DNA of 64,000 nt from Hofstenia miamia (Eukaryota; Xenacoelomorpha; Acoela): the NCBI GenBank assembly GCA_004352715.1, contig SCFE01000020.1, positions 1,666,633 to 1,730,632 of the forward strand, read 5' to 3'. Shown in pieces: positions 22,690-35,315 of this stretch. How positions within the stretch are numbered: position 1 is the first letter of the stretch; each line of letters opens with the position of its first letter. The translations under genes and the position numbers were made by a program. Under the pieces are notes generated by a model that had not been told where the DNA came from, did no database searches, and saw nothing but the letters and a program-made list of their open reading frames with translations.

Positions 22690-24355
22690 GGTTCATTCTA
22701 TACTCATATTAGGGGATTTTAATGTGCATATGAATAGTCGAGACTCGAGAGAATCAATTAACAAGTAAATTTATTGAGTGTCGAGACCATCATTTATTGA
22801 CACAACATGTAAAGTCTGCTACGCATATTGGAGGAAATATTATAGACCTTCTCATCACCAAAGATGAAGACAACATTATTAAGAACATTTTTGTAGATAA
22901 TTTGTACGAATTCCTGATCATATCCCAGTCTTCTTTGCCTTTCTCAAGTTAAACAAAGTGGAATCAAGGCCATCATTCGTAGAAGAAAATGGTCTCAATT
23001 AAATTTCTCCGATTTCTCTAATGATATAAGTACACGGCTAGATAACTTACTTAACCACAAATTTCGTCAAATAATATGGCAATGAATTATAATTCTGCTC
23101 TAAGTGATATTTTGCAAAGACATATTCCAATGAAAACTCTTAATATAAATGTAGGGAAACCTAAATGGTTTGATGGGGAATTAAAACAACTACGTGCACA
23201 ACGTCGAAGGGCGGAACGTTTTCATATGCACAGCCAAACTCCGGGTTCTCTAGCATCTTTCAAAGAGCTTCGAAATAGAGCAGTGTAATTATGTAAAAGG
23301 AAACAATTAAATTACTACTCAAGGAGATTTTTAGAGACATCAAATGATCCAAAGAAATTGTTTAAGTTGGTATCTGAGCTTAATACCAAGAAGACTGAGA
23401 CAATNGCGGAACGTTTTCATATGCACAGCCAAACTCCGGGTTCTCTAGCATCTTTCAAAGAGCTTCGAAATAGAGTAGTGTAATTATGTAAAAGGAAACA
23501 ATTAAATTACTACTCAAGGAGATTTTTAGAGACATCAAATGATTCAAAGAAATTGTTTAAGTTGGTATCTGAGCTTAATACCAAGAAGACCAAATGCCCA
23601 ATGCACATTCCTTCCAGGCTTATTTCCTAGGAAAAATAACAAATATATATCGCAGCTTTCAATTGAGCTCTTCTGGGATAGTGGATGATGTTATAAGATC
23701 ATATCCCGCGTCAACTAAAACCATGTCCCAATTTAAAACGTTATCAACACTAGAGGTACGTGAAACTATTATGTCTCTGCATAATACAACATGTGAACTT
23801 GATCCTATGTTGACAAATATATTGAAGCATGAGAACTTCTTAATGGAATACTCCCTTATTTAACTCATTTGGTTAATCCATCGTTAATTACTTTCCCTGA
23901 TTGCTTGAAGACATCCCTAATTTGACCTATATTGAAGAAAAAGACCTTGGACGTCAGTCAGCACTCTAACTATCGAGAAGTAGCGAACCTATCATTTCTT
24001 TCTAAATTAATTGAAAAATCTGCAGCAAAACAATTCATTCCATTTTTAGAATCACATAGATTGCTTCCAAAATATCAATCTGGCTACAGGGCTAGCCGAT
24101 CTGTGGAATCTGCTCTTCTTCGGGTCAAAAATGACATTCTTCTCACACTTGACCGCGGTGACTGTATCGTCTTGTCTTTATTAGTCCAGACAGCTGCTTT
24201 TGACACTATTAGTCATGCACTATTATTAAGGATACTCCAAAAAATTGGAATAAATTGTTCAGTACTTAACTGGTTTAAAACATACTTATTCAATCGGAGA
24301 CAATATGTTCAAGTTGGAAATGAATGCTCTAGTACAGAACTTATCTCATGCGGGG
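22690..24355 (+). pseudogene. Decayed LINE fragment (APE endonuclease to RT), CR1/L2 type
   Basis: Reading frames on the plus strand, broken by stops and frameshifts, spell out a non-LTR ORF2. The endonuclease motif LILGDFNVHMN lies near 22705, then IIDLLITKD, the linker GKPKWFDGELKQLRAQRRRA (about 23150), and RT blocks including NYREVANLSFLSKLIEK, LPKYQSGYRASRSVESALL and AAFDTISHALLL (about 23960-24230). The usual Asp before the AAFD block is missing (LVQTAAFD), in line with decay. It runs into a 349-N gap at 24356, where the PQG and catalytic DD blocks would lie. It is distinct in sequence from the intact element at 12.6-17.4 kb. Confidence 0.8.
23211..23590 (+). repeat. 185-bp direct duplication joined by a single N
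   Basis: Bases 23211-23395 and 23406-23590 are nearly identical 185-bp copies of the LINE linker region, with a single N at 23405 between them. The most likely cause is two overlapping contig ends scaffolded without merging, not a biological duplication. Confidence 0.8.
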
Positions 24356-24704
24356 NNNNNNNNNNNNNNNNNNNNNNNNNNNNNNNNNNNNNNNNNNNNN
24401 NNNNNNNNNNNNNNNNNNNNNNNNNNNNNNNNNNNNNNNNNNNNNNNNNNNNNNNNNNNNNNNNNNNNNNNNNNNNNNNNNNNNNNNNNNNNNNNNNNNN
24501 NNNNNNNNNNNNNNNNNNNNNNNNNNNNNNNNNNNNNNNNNNNNNNNNNNNNNNNNNNNNNNNNNNNNNNNNNNNNNNNNNNNNNNNNNNNNNNNNNNNN
24601 NNNNNNNNNNNNNNNNNNNNNNNNNNNNNNNNNNNNNNNNNNNNNNNNNNNNNNNNNNNNNNNNNNNNNNNNNNNNNNNNNNNNNNNNNNNNNNNNNNNN
24701 NNNN
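24356..24704. other. Assembly gap (349 N)
   Basis: The gap interrupts the decayed LINE. After it the sequence changes to a different repeat rich in ATGGCCATA-like palindromes (24705-24800). Confidence 0.9.
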
Positions 24705-25296
24705 CCGTTTATGGTATGGCCATATATGGTAAGGCGAAATTTTTTAGCAGCCCATAATGGCCATATTTTAACTTTCGTCCATATGTTATGGCCATTAGGT
24801 AAAATATGGTGAATGATGGTGATAAAATATACGTAAACACATGTGGTAATACGTAATGCCAATTAAATGTAGTGATTTCTAATATTTAATAACATAAATA
24901 ACAAATTGCAAGCTGCAATTAAAAGACAACCATTTTTCTGTAATATCAAATTGTAATGATATCACAAGGAAAAGCAAATCGTTATCATTCTATATCATCA
25001 GCATATTCAAATTTTGAAACATATCTCATTTCAAATTTCAATCAAAGTTTTTAAACATCAAAATTTCTTTAGTTTAAATTTTCAAATAGTAATAACTTGC
25101 TAATAACATACAATTAATGTGGTTTAGACAAATATTAATCGATTTTTTACAATCTTTTATACTGCAAATGTTATAAAAAGCACAAGGTGCTTTCAAAACT
25201 ATGTCTTTTTCCTTCAGACTGCTTCATTGTATGGGTTGTAATGTAATTTACTGATAAATTTAATTAATAAAAATTGCAATACATATAATTCAACTA

Positions 25297-25410
25297 AAAA
25301 GTTGTGCGCAAAGTTGTAAGTGTGTACGCAAAATATTTTTGTTGTGAACTTTATAATTCCCGAAAAGTTGTGCGCAAAGTTGGAAGTGTGTACGCAAAAT
25401 ATAGCATTAT
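25297..25410. repeat. Two-copy direct repeat, period 66 bp
   Basis: A unit of about 40 bases containing GTTGTGCGCAAAGTTG and GTGTGTACGCAAAATAT occurs at 25301 and again at 25367 with one or two differences. Confidence 0.8.
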
Positions 25411-27808
25411 TTATTTAGATAACAATATAATTCGATTATTGTTTAGTATTGTAAATAGCGCATTCGAATTTTTTATAACAATATACATTTATTATTATTA
25501 TTAATTATTATTATTGCTTTGAAAAATATTTAAATATAACATTAGTGATCACTGATGTTTCTAAAGTTTCCATAATTTACTGAGCAAAAAACTTCAAAAT
25601 ACTCTTAATGAAGCAAAAATAAAAGCAAGTCCAAAGTATCACTCCTAAGACATTCTTCTATCTCCAAATATGCAAATTTCATGCAATTATATTTTTGGCA
25701 AAAAATATTGCTAAGATTTAAATGGAATTTCCAAACCTTAATGGTCACTTAGTATTAACTAATTACAAAATAAGGATTTACAAGTAAACCAAATCAAATG
25801 CGAATTAATGTTGGATTCAAATTCAAATCTTAGTTTAATTATTCTATTGTAGACTAAACAGGTTTCATGTTTCAAATTAGTTTTTAATCGTAATTATTAA
25901 CAGCAACTGTTTTTGAACTGGAATTTATTACGTAAACCAAGTTATATTTTGGATTTGAATTAGAATTTGAATTTTTAATTACATTGCCTGAATATTTGGA
26001 CTCGAATTCGAAATGAAACAAGGGAATTCGGAGAGCCCTGTTACAGAAAGGAAAGAAAATCAAGATAAAAAACTTCTGAGTCAATTAAAACTATTTAGGT
26101 TTTAATCACTTTGGATTTTACAGTTTCTATATAGCAAAAAAATTGACAAGTGGAGAAATAGTATTTTGGGAAGAATTGTTTTGAGAAATGAACAATGAAT
26201 GCCTTTTTGACTTTATCCAAGATTTACACACTTATTGTGCAACAGTATAATGTCAATGTGAACTACTACATTATTGTTGCTTGACGTTGTTTCAATTATT
26301 GAGATACTTTTTTGAATCACAAAATGATATTTCCGCGGTTTTCTATTCATTTGTTCCATTAGAACGGATATATATATTCTACATTAAATAAAAATACGTG
26401 AATTCTAAAATATATTTTTTATTATAATTATTACTTCGTTTTAAGGAATAAAAGTCAAGAATTAGGTTTATTAAATTCTATTTATGCCTAAATTTCAATG
26501 GCTAGATTTGAAAAGATTAACCATTTTTCTTTAAAAAATTCCGAATTTTAAAAAAGTTAAATTCCCTGTATATCAAATATTAATGTAATAGAATTATAAC
26601 ATTTCGAGACCTTAGAAGCAAGAAAGAACATTAACTGTTTTAAACAATGTGCATTGAGGATGCCAAATTTTAAAATACAGCATTTGCATCTATGTTAGAC
26701 AAAGGGTGACATTGACAGAAATTAAATCAACAGTTAATTTTTATGATAAAATATATTTTGAACTCATCATTATTTGCAGTGACTCTTTTTGTGAATTACA
26801 ACTCTCATTTTAAAGATTATTGCGTAATAATTCGATTCGAAAATGTATTTGCGACAGACTTTGATGTTCGTGTATTTTCATAGTTTATGAACGTAATTCG
26901 ATTTTATCAGATATAAATTTCAATTAAGCAGAAGCTTAAAAATTGCCCAATTAACAATGTTTTTCTAATACATAATATTGTGTGCACACTGCACACCTAG
27001 TATAAGCAATCACATGAAATTGCAGAATTCCCTGCTGTATTTACATACAGTCGATTTTCAATGTAGTAAGTAAGATTCTCAAAAATATATGAAGAATTAG
27101 CTTGGAATTCATGCTGAAAATATCCCAAATTCTATTAGAAACAACATTATAACTATCTGCAAAAAGAATTGACATAGGTTTAAGCGCGTTTTCATTTGTC
27201 AATTTTAGGGGGTGGTGGAAAATTTTAGCCACATGTATTTTAACCCCAATCCTTTCAACCATTTTTATGTACGTTGGTTTTAAAAGGGGAAGGGGGTTAA
27301 AATACCCCATGTTTATTTTTGATATGTGAATGCTATTGTCATGAAGTTACGCACAAAGGTAATATGGAATAAAACGTTTGAAAAAATTCTAAAAATAAAA
27401 TTTTTAATAAAACATTTTTGCTGACCTCAGCATTTTTTACAAAAAAATGGTAAAAATTATAAGAGGCATCTTATCTCAGAATGGTTATTATTTTTCGTCA
27501 GCTTTAATTATTTTTCTATTCAAAACTCAAATTATAAGTTCTAGTAATAAATTAAGACATATTAATTTACAGCTATTAATATTGAATTGATCATTGACAT
27601 TTTTCCCTTGTAAACATATGTTTTCTGAGGAGAAAATATTCATAGCAATCAGTTCATCTACAAAGAAGAGATAAGTTGCCATTCATGATGGGTTGTGAAA
27701 TCCTAAGTAGAGCCGCAAATTTTATGTGAGAAAAATTGGTCAAATATGTAATATAAATTATATTCTACTTTGCTCAAATGTGTGCTAAAATATGTGCTTC
27801 TATGTTTA

Positions 27809-28177
27809 CAAGTTTACATAAGATTGTTTCGAAAAGCGTTGTTCTCCGCTCTGTCAGAACATGCCCAAATTTCATGAATGCTTTCTCTGCATTGCAAATT
27901 TTGATAGGACAGTCTTAGGACAGTCTCAAATCTTCTGGAACCCCATTTGTCAAAGTACCAGTGACTTCTTGATTTTCCAGATACTTTCATAATGGCTAAT
28001 ATAGGTGTAAGGCGGTGAAATATGTGCTAAGATATGTGCTTATAAATATCATTAGATTTCGTCAATGTTTCAGGCACAAAGTACAAGTTTACATAAGATG
28101 GTTTTGGAAAGCGTTGTTCTCTACTCTGTCAGAACATACCCAAATTTCCTGAATGTTTTCTCTGCATCGCAATTTTT
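27809..28177. repeat. Direct repeat pair of a dispersed family
   Basis: Bases 27809-27903 and 28084-28177 are about 90 percent identical by eye, sharing AGTTTACATAAGAT and GAAAGCGTTGTTCTC-type blocks. A longer relative, covering the part starting at CTGAATGCTTTCTCTGCA, lies at 31257-31415. No coding content is evident. Confidence 0.75.
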
Positions 28178-28368
28178 GACCCATATTAAATGCGACCCAT
28201 TGGATGCATAAAAAGCTTAGTACATTTGTCTATTTTCATATACCTAAGTTAACATAATATAATAACAAAATAAAGTAATTTATTTATAAAATTTCGTTGT
28301 TAAAATTTTCAAGGAGTCAGACAAAATCAAAAATGTTTATTGATTGAGAATTCTAATATGATAAGTAG

Positions 28369-29179
28369 TTACCATTGAGGAATAAGAAATGTAGAAATTA
28401 TGAAAAATTTAGTTGAAGATAGTACTCCCTGACAATTACAAAGTTTGATAATATTTGAAAAAATTTCAGAAGAATATATTTCATCTGATATCAATTCTGT
28501 TGTAAAGGTTTGGTAGTTTGCTTCTCCTAAACCATGTTCATTCATCGCACGTAATTCAAATGCATAAGTTGTAGATGTATCGAACTCAAACAGAGTGTGA
28601 CTTTTAACACTAAAATTAAGCATTATTTTTTTGAAATCATTTCCTCCTGCATCTCCATAGACAAGCTGATATTTCCAGAATGTCTTACTCCTTGAATACA
28701 TGTGCAAAGGACGTTTCCATTTTAGGTGTATTAAATGTTTTCCTCTGTCAAATTCAACTTCAAAACGTTGGGGAGCTTCAGGCATTTTAAATTTGTCGGG
28801 AATAATATGTTCGTCAATACTAACCCCTACATAAACACTATCGTATTTTAAATAGCCAATTCGCCACAACCCACTCCATTTATATGCTTCACTTAGCGAT
28901 ACGTTTTTAACTGTCATAGAGAATCTTGTCTTATAATATTGGTATACAAAATTACAAGGCTCCACAATAAAGACGGCCATTTTTGACTGTGCATGTGTGC
29001 AGTATACTTGAGTAGGACCGCTGCAAGGTTTAATGGTCAGAAATATCTGTTGGTTGAAGGTCATTTCTTCATCTTCACGAAAATGATCGGAGTGACTGAC
29101 ATCTACTTCAAAATTTAAGGTTAAATTGTCATTTGCAACTTTTTTAACTGTGACATCCACAATTGTTAATTTGTCATAC
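28369..29179 (-). CDS. Receptor-like exon with fibronectin type III domain
   Basis: After an acceptor (GGATCCAATTTCAG) the exon runs open for 269 codons to a stop at 28369. The first half has paired cysteines (KPCSGP, VYCTHAQ, VEPCNF) and beta-rich sequence suggestive of an Ig-like or cytokine-receptor-like module, but I see no WSxWS motif. The second half is a fibronectin III domain: it opens PEAPQRFEVEF, has the core Trp in HLKWKRP, and ends YAFELRAMNEHGLGE, the usual tyrosine-corner and G-strand region. FN3 domains serve in extracellular binding. The tail has a short hydrophobic run (FFIISTFLI) that could be part of a membrane or GPI signal. The incoming phase needs two bases from an upstream exon that I did not locate. 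The last part may be cut by an intron (GTAACT near 28373). Confidence 0.6.
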
Positions 29180-31256
29180 CTGAAATTGGATCCAATTGAA
29201 AAGTAATATATTTGTGAAAATATATAAATGTATAATGCAGGAGTTGACATCTGTAAAATCTTTGCCGCAAAAATTAATAAAATATGTTGATTGATCTATT
29301 ATCAAAATGTGATGTTAAGAAAGGATATTAGTGATATTTGCAAATTGATAAAAACTATGCAATTTGCAACTGTTCAAGAATATAATGAATACCCGCTCAA
29401 GTCATTGAATGAGCTGGATCATTTACTAGAGACACTTTTTCACGTTTGTGCCATTAACCTAACCATTTTTTTTCTAATGATAACTGTAGCCATACAAGTA
29501 TAATTGACTTTTTGGTGATCGTAATCAAACCCATAAGCACTCTAGATTTTTAAAATGCAACAAAAAAGATAAAATAAAAAATATTCTAAGAATATCAAAA
29601 TTCCGAAATGTACATTCCATTATCCGAAATATGAATACAGTCATCCTACATGTATTTTTACATGCATAAATTTTGTTCTCAGCACTAATATTTAAAAAAT
29701 AACAATATAGGCAAAAATTTGGGAAATATTAAATCAAGCAATAAAAAATAAACTTTTCATTTATTAAAAACAAAGTAAATTTAAAATATGTTTTAGCTAA
29801 TGCAAAACTAAAATTTGAAATTCAATAAATTTGAACACACGTGAAAGTCGGGTAATTGTAAGCAGAAGCGGATAATTGGACGGGAAAAATTAATATAAAC
29901 GTTTATGAAAAATTCAATAGTTTTCGGCCTCTTAGTGCGTTAGTTCGATATCTAGATGGTTGGGATAGTAAAGTACCAATTTTAGTCAACTTGCCCAGAT
30001 ATTGATTGCTAGACTTTTTAGCATATTTTTTACATATTTTATAAATAGCCAATGAATATAGGCTTGAGGATCCAGTCATGGCGCAACGAACTATGGCACC
30101 CGTTTTCTAAGCAATTAAAACAGATTCTTTTATTTTTTCAATGAGTGGGTTTTAACATGAAAATACAAAATTTAATATAATATATTTATATGTTTTGCTA
30201 GGAATTCCAGTGATATTTTAACTACGTAAAATTAGCAGGTTTTCATCGATTTTATTCAGATTTATGTATATCGACAGATGCTCGTTTCTGTAGTTCCTTA
30301 AGTATTATTTACGTTAGGTTATAACCATTGAAGAGGACTATAGTCCCCCCTTAATTGCAAATGCTAACCCTCCCAAGCGCAATATAGCCATGGCCAAAAT
30401 TAAAAATAAATGAGCTAACAACATACAACTGCTTTGGTTTTGTCAATAATAGTATAACGCACTGTTTTACAAATATATATGCACTAGAAATTGTATTTAT
30501 ATATAGATTAATATACATATATATATATATATATGTAATGTAATGTAATGTATCCACGCCTTACTTCCTGTACACAACACAAAGTGTCATGTAAAAAGGA
30601 AAGTTGGAAAATTTGAATAGAAACATTACTATAGGAACCGGGGGAGAGTTACATTATTAATATATTTAAGTGCTGCTGGTTGAAAGGCTTTGCTTCGTAG
30701 TACGTCTCTTTTCATATCTATAGAATAACTTTAGTTCGAGTACTATGTTTAGAGAATTTCATTCTTTCATGCATGGGATGACCATTATCATTATGAATCT
30801 TCCAGGCGTATTGTTTAAATGTTTCGTTGAAAGTACTGTTAATGCTATCAATAAGCTCGTATTTACTGATGTTTGGAAAACAGTTTCAGCGGTTTTCGTA
30901 AAGATTTATTATTATTATTATATATACATCGCGCTTTTTGTAACAAAGTCACATATTTTGTGCATTTCTCACATACATCGCGTACTTTGTAAACAATAAA
31001 AGATGAATTGATCAAATTCTTGTCTGAACTTATATTTATTATTATTGTTATTATTATTAGTCAATGCATCCTTTCCGACAATAACTCACTACACGACAAC
31101 TACACTACACTCATTTGACTTTTTGCGTTTAACAGTAGCTAATTTTCTTCTTCGCACAAGAGACAATAACTTTTGCTTTGGAGTGAGTCGGGGAAACATT
31201 GGTGCTATAAGACAATGGAGAGGCAACATCGGCTTGTGTTAACATCACATCTTTTA

Positions 31257-31415
31257 CTGAATGCTTTCTCTGCACCGCAATTTTTGAAAGGATCATCTTG
31301 GGATAGTGTCAAATACTCTGGAACCCAATTTATCAAAGTACTAAAGACCTCTTGATTTTCCAGATACTTTCTTAATGGCTAATAGGTGAAAAGCGGTGAA
31401 ATATGTGCTAAAAAC
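31257..31415 (+). repeat. Third copy of the 27.8-kb dispersed repeat
   Basis: It matches about 27878-28035 in order, including TCTTGATTTTCCAGATACTTTC and the closing GCGGTGAAATATGTGCTAA, with scattered differences and small indels. Confidence 0.75.
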
Positions 31416-31661
31416 GTGAGTTGGTTGATAAAACATTTCAAGCATACGTTCACTTATGTATTAAAATCTTGTGAGCCAAATGTGTGAACAAATACTCATT
31501 AGAAGCATATTAATGACTTTTTCTTGAAAATAATTGACTCAAGTGAACTACCACAAAAAACTTATATGTAATTAATATCGAACTTCAAATTTTTGATAAC
31601 TTAACTTGTCATTTTTGTAACAAAATATAGAAAATATCAAACATTTCGAAATCATAATTAC

Positions 31662-31840
31662 AATATTCATTGTAAAGGTGTCATCTGATGAGGACCATGG
31701 ATGAAAAAGAGTTAAAGAGTAAATTAGCTTTGGGTATCCATGGATTGGATTTTCACTGAAAAGATTAACTTTGACTGGGCTCGCATTAATGAATTTACTA
31801 AATGGAACTTGTGGACATATGATTTCAGACAAGGCTATGT
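31662..31840 (-). CDS. Possible receptor ectodomain exon, unidentified
   Basis: A 179-nt open segment lies between an acceptor-like CTACACAAAG and a GTAATT donor. It encodes SEIICPQVPFSKFINA, then VKVNLFSENPIHGYPKL and FHPWSSSDDTFTM, a beta-rich pattern with an NAS glycosylation site. It could be a 5' exon of the FN3 gene downstream on the same strand, but its outgoing phase (0) does not fit the FN3 exon directly, so at least one more exon would be needed. Confidence 0.35.
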
Positions 31841-34373
31841 CTTTGTGTAGTAATATTGAAGTATTAGTGAACCTGGATCGTGTGTGCTGAGTTCTGAATG
31901 TGGTCCTCAGGTTGGAGGGATTGGGTCACAATTACATTTCTAGATTTTAGATGATTATTATTTCACAATTTCTTAATTTTTTCAGACACATTTTAGGGTT
32001 AATGAACATGTATATGAATAAAGTTTTAAACATTTTTAGCTACCTCAAACACAGTTATCTTGTCAATTTGCTAGCAAAACGATTTAGACTGGTTACTTCA
32101 TTTTTCACAGTACGCATATTTGGCCTAAATTTTTGTAGATGTAGAGTCAGCATAATGACGTCGTTTGACGTCATAAAATGTAAAAACAAAGAGGTTTTCT
32201 CTTGTTCTAAATGCTTTGAGAATGTTCTCATGGTCAAGGATTGCAATAGTTTACATAATTGAGGAAGTAATTGACGAAGCTGTAAATATATCAAATTATT
32301 TAAATCAGTCAAAGAATATTGTTTTGTGCTTTTCTGAACATTAATAGTCTGAATGGGCTGGGTCACGTTGATGCAAGTTCTTAAAAATCGTTTGGGTATA
32401 TTTAGATTATTTCTTCAAGGCTAGTATTTTTGTCTGGCTGGATCCGTTCAAATTAGTGTTTAATGCACTCTAGTCAAATTATTTTCTCTAGCCGTAGATA
32501 GCAACTTAGAAAAGTCTGTGGCTGTAGTCTACCGCCAACTATAGTAAATAATTCACATATTGATCAAGAATTTTACGATTTGTACTTGAAAATAAATTTG
32601 TGAAATTTTACAAATACATCAAATTGAAATATAAATAAAATTTTCTATTATAGATAACACTTTTTCATTTTTCATTTAACAGGCAAATATTGAAGCCTTA
32701 GGTAAGACATTGAACTTAAATATTTTGAATATATTTGGTTAACATTATTGGTCAAGATTCAATTTACATGCACAATTTTCAACAAAATTAAAAGAAAAAG
32801 ACATTGTAAATTTTAACTAAAGTTTTCAGCATTGCTTTGATTTAGCAAAATTTACTAGTACTTTATATCTGAATAGAGTAGATTTGAGCAGCAATTTAGA
32901 AGAGTTATCAACATTTACATAAACATATTTTTGTGCATTGAATGCCACTTGAGATAGTGAACAGTAATCACGTTTATTTGAACGCACGCTTATACCCCGT
33001 TTACACGTGACATGAGACATGCATGTCTTGTGTTTTTAATGAGCGAATGTCACGTCTAAACACCCAAAACACGCGACATTCAACCACTCAAGTAGAGAAA
33101 TTAGAAAATTTGTATAAAATGTTTTCAGCAAAATTTTTAAGAAAGCCAATTCTCTAGCAACAAGACTTTCATTCTTTGAACTTTTATCAAAAGAAAAATA
33201 TAAAAATATTAACAATCCTTATTATAATCAAGTTTACGATAACTATGTTTTACTGTTGTCAAGTGCTGGAGCACTTGAATCAGATTGCTGGTAATCCAAA
33301 AAATTTTTATTATATTTAGTTTAAATCTGGATAATCGCCTAAATGTTAATGGTGAGTACAAGCAATCGGGACATCAGGAGTGGAGGATTGAGAGATGAAT
33401 AAGAATATGATAACAAAATATCACATTACTGTAAAATGCATCTGGTTGTTTGTGAATATATTTTTCTCACTTTCAAAAGAACTCTATCATTTAGGGGCAA
33501 AACAACTTGAATTAACATTATTTATGGCTATGCTCGCAACCGCTGTCGAAGAAACGCTAAGTCCACTCCAATCATACAAATTGAAAAAGATCCAAGTGCT
33601 CATTTTTATGTCTGAAGATGTAATTTAGAAATATATATTATATCATAAAATGCGAGTGTAATGGAACATTCAAATTATTTATGGGAAAATGGAATGGGTT
33701 TTTTGGCACGACATAATAATACAACTTTTGGATCAGCAACAGTAATTCATATGAGCATGAGAGACCAATAAGAAACTCATTTATTGTTTTGTCAACAACA
33801 GATTTCTAATCTTGTCTTAAATTCTTTTGAATTAAGATTTTTCAGGCACGTAAACTAAATGTTTTACATACTTTAGAGGCTGGTTTAAGAAAAACATGCT
33901 TGAAATGTCGCCAAATGTACAAAAGCTTTCAAAGATGATTGGGTTATGCGGCTGTCTACTGATCTTACTATCTGAAGGAATAAACGTGTCAACAATAGGC
34001 CCTTTGTACCCACTAGTCCAAAGAATTTAATGTTCTATACAGTGCTTCAAAAGAAAACACTGTAATTCATAACAAAAATGCTGCTTTAATGATGTACACT
34101 ATGCTTTAGAAGATTAACACATAAATTCAACATGGGTATGTAAAAAGTAAACATACATGAACGGTTAATAAGCAACATATGACTGATTAAAAGTAAATTA
34201 GGTTGACTACCGTCCCACCGTGAATGTAGTGCGCACTATTTTTAATTGTTAAGTAAACAAACCCTTCTGCTGATTACAGTTGACTTCTAGTGGGCACTGA
34301 AAATGCAACCAGTGGATGCGCGAATGCTCTAGTTGACCTTTAGTGCAAAACCGGTGTGCTCCGCGAATGCTCC

Positions 34374-34471
34374 CATCGTGTATCATGCCAAAGGGCATTT
34401 AAAATAGTTCATTTGCTCCGGAACAAAGCCCATCGCAAAGGTGTAATCGAGGGGTGCTCGGGGTGGGGCTC
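34374..34471 (+). repeat. Dispersed repeat, copy 1 (interrupted)
   Basis: About 98 bases starting ATCGTGTATCATGCCAAAGG are nearly identical to 36679-36774. This copy is cut at its end by the CAGGGATCG hAT terminus. Confidence 0.85.
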
Positions 34472-34474
34472 AAC

Positions 34475-35022
34475 CAGGGATCGTTAGATTTTAATCGCGA
34501 TTAATCGTATGAAAAAAAATTTTGGCGATAGATTAATCGTAATCGCTGCTGCTAGCAGATTAATAATCGCGATTAATCGTAGATTAATCTACTTCTGATT
34601 AAAAATATTCAAAATACAATATATCAATTGAAAGATATTCAAAATAGAAAATATCAACTATTATTGTTATTTGAGATTATTTCCTGAAGTCATTTTACTC
34701 CACATGTGCTGGTTAGCATAAAGAAATCGAGGGGTAATAAACGATTTTGGAAATCGGATAGAGCATATCCAGATTGGCTGAACAGTCTCTCAATCTGATT
34801 AGAAGTTGGCGTGATAAAATCGAGGATCCTTATATATATAATTAGGCGACATCCGACGCTTCCTAAGTATGTTAGATGCCTAATCATCACGCTCTTCTTC
34901 TATGTCTGGTGTTAAGGTTTTCTTTTGTAAAACATATGACACAAAAAGAGTGGCCATAGATAAGATATCAAACCGAAAATGACAACACGTAACTGAATGC
35001 ATAAGCATCAACTTAATTAGAA
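34475..35022 (-). mobile_element. hAT remnant with ATTAATCG subterminal repeats
   Basis: The terminus CAGGGATCG at 34475 is followed by many GATTAATCG/CGATTAATC repeats to about 34590, then by a transposase relic on the minus strand. The paralogous repeat copy at 36679 continues uninterrupted past the same point, so it serves as an empty site and supports insertion here. The other end is lost, probably in or beyond the 293-N gap starting at 35023. Confidence 0.6.
34690..34890 (-). pseudogene. hAT transposase C-terminal dimerisation domain, relic
   Basis: The frame ends with PTSNQIERLFSQSGYALSDF followed by QNRLLP, the conserved hAT C-terminal (dimerisation) block with ER-x-FS and R-x-x-L-x-P. 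The gene runs toward the left terminus at 34475, as expected for its 3' end. Upstream conserved blocks (catalytic region, BED finger) are absent or in the gap. Confidence 0.75.
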
Positions 35023-35315
35023 NNNNNNNNNNNNNNNNNNNNNNNNNNNNNNNNNNNNNNNNNNNNNNNNNNNNNNNNNNNNNNNNNNNNNNNNNNNNNN
35101 NNNNNNNNNNNNNNNNNNNNNNNNNNNNNNNNNNNNNNNNNNNNNNNNNNNNNNNNNNNNNNNNNNNNNNNNNNNNNNNNNNNNNNNNNNNNNNNNNNNN
35201 NNNNNNNNNNNNNNNNNNNNNNNNNNNNNNNNNNNNNNNNNNNNNNNNNNNNNNNNNNNNNNNNNNNNNNNNNNNNNNNNNNNNNNNNNNNNNNNNNNNN
35301 NNNNNNNNNNNNNNN
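35023..35315. other. Assembly gap (293 N)
   Basis: N run with non-repetitive flanks. Confidence 0.95.

Larger units (their letters stand above)
24705..28368. other. Intergenic, dispersed and simple repeats only
   Basis: I see a palindrome-rich patch (ATGGCCATA) at 24705-24800, a 66-bp-period pair at about 25297-25410, ATT microsatellites near 25490-25515 and a repeat copy at 27809-27903. No coding region is supported. The frame at 27041-27310 (-) lacks any recognisable domain. Confidence 0.45.
29180..34373. other. Intron or intergenic sequence with few features
   Basis: Apart from the tentative exon at 31662-31840, the repeat at 31257-31415 and AT/ATT arrays (30517-30534, 30905-30925, 31035-31060) I see nothing firm. 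An open frame at 32055-32366 (-) is protein-like in composition but has no domain that I recognise. Confidence 0.4.

Noticed and set aside
32156-32175. Two TGACGTC motifs in close spacing, like cAMP-response elements
   Set aside because: There is no promoter, CpG context or gene start nearby, so it is likely chance.
32995-33080. ACACGTGACAT and GACATGCATGTC palindromic patch suggestive of a DNA-transposon end
   Set aside because: I could not find a matching opposite terminus or a target duplication.
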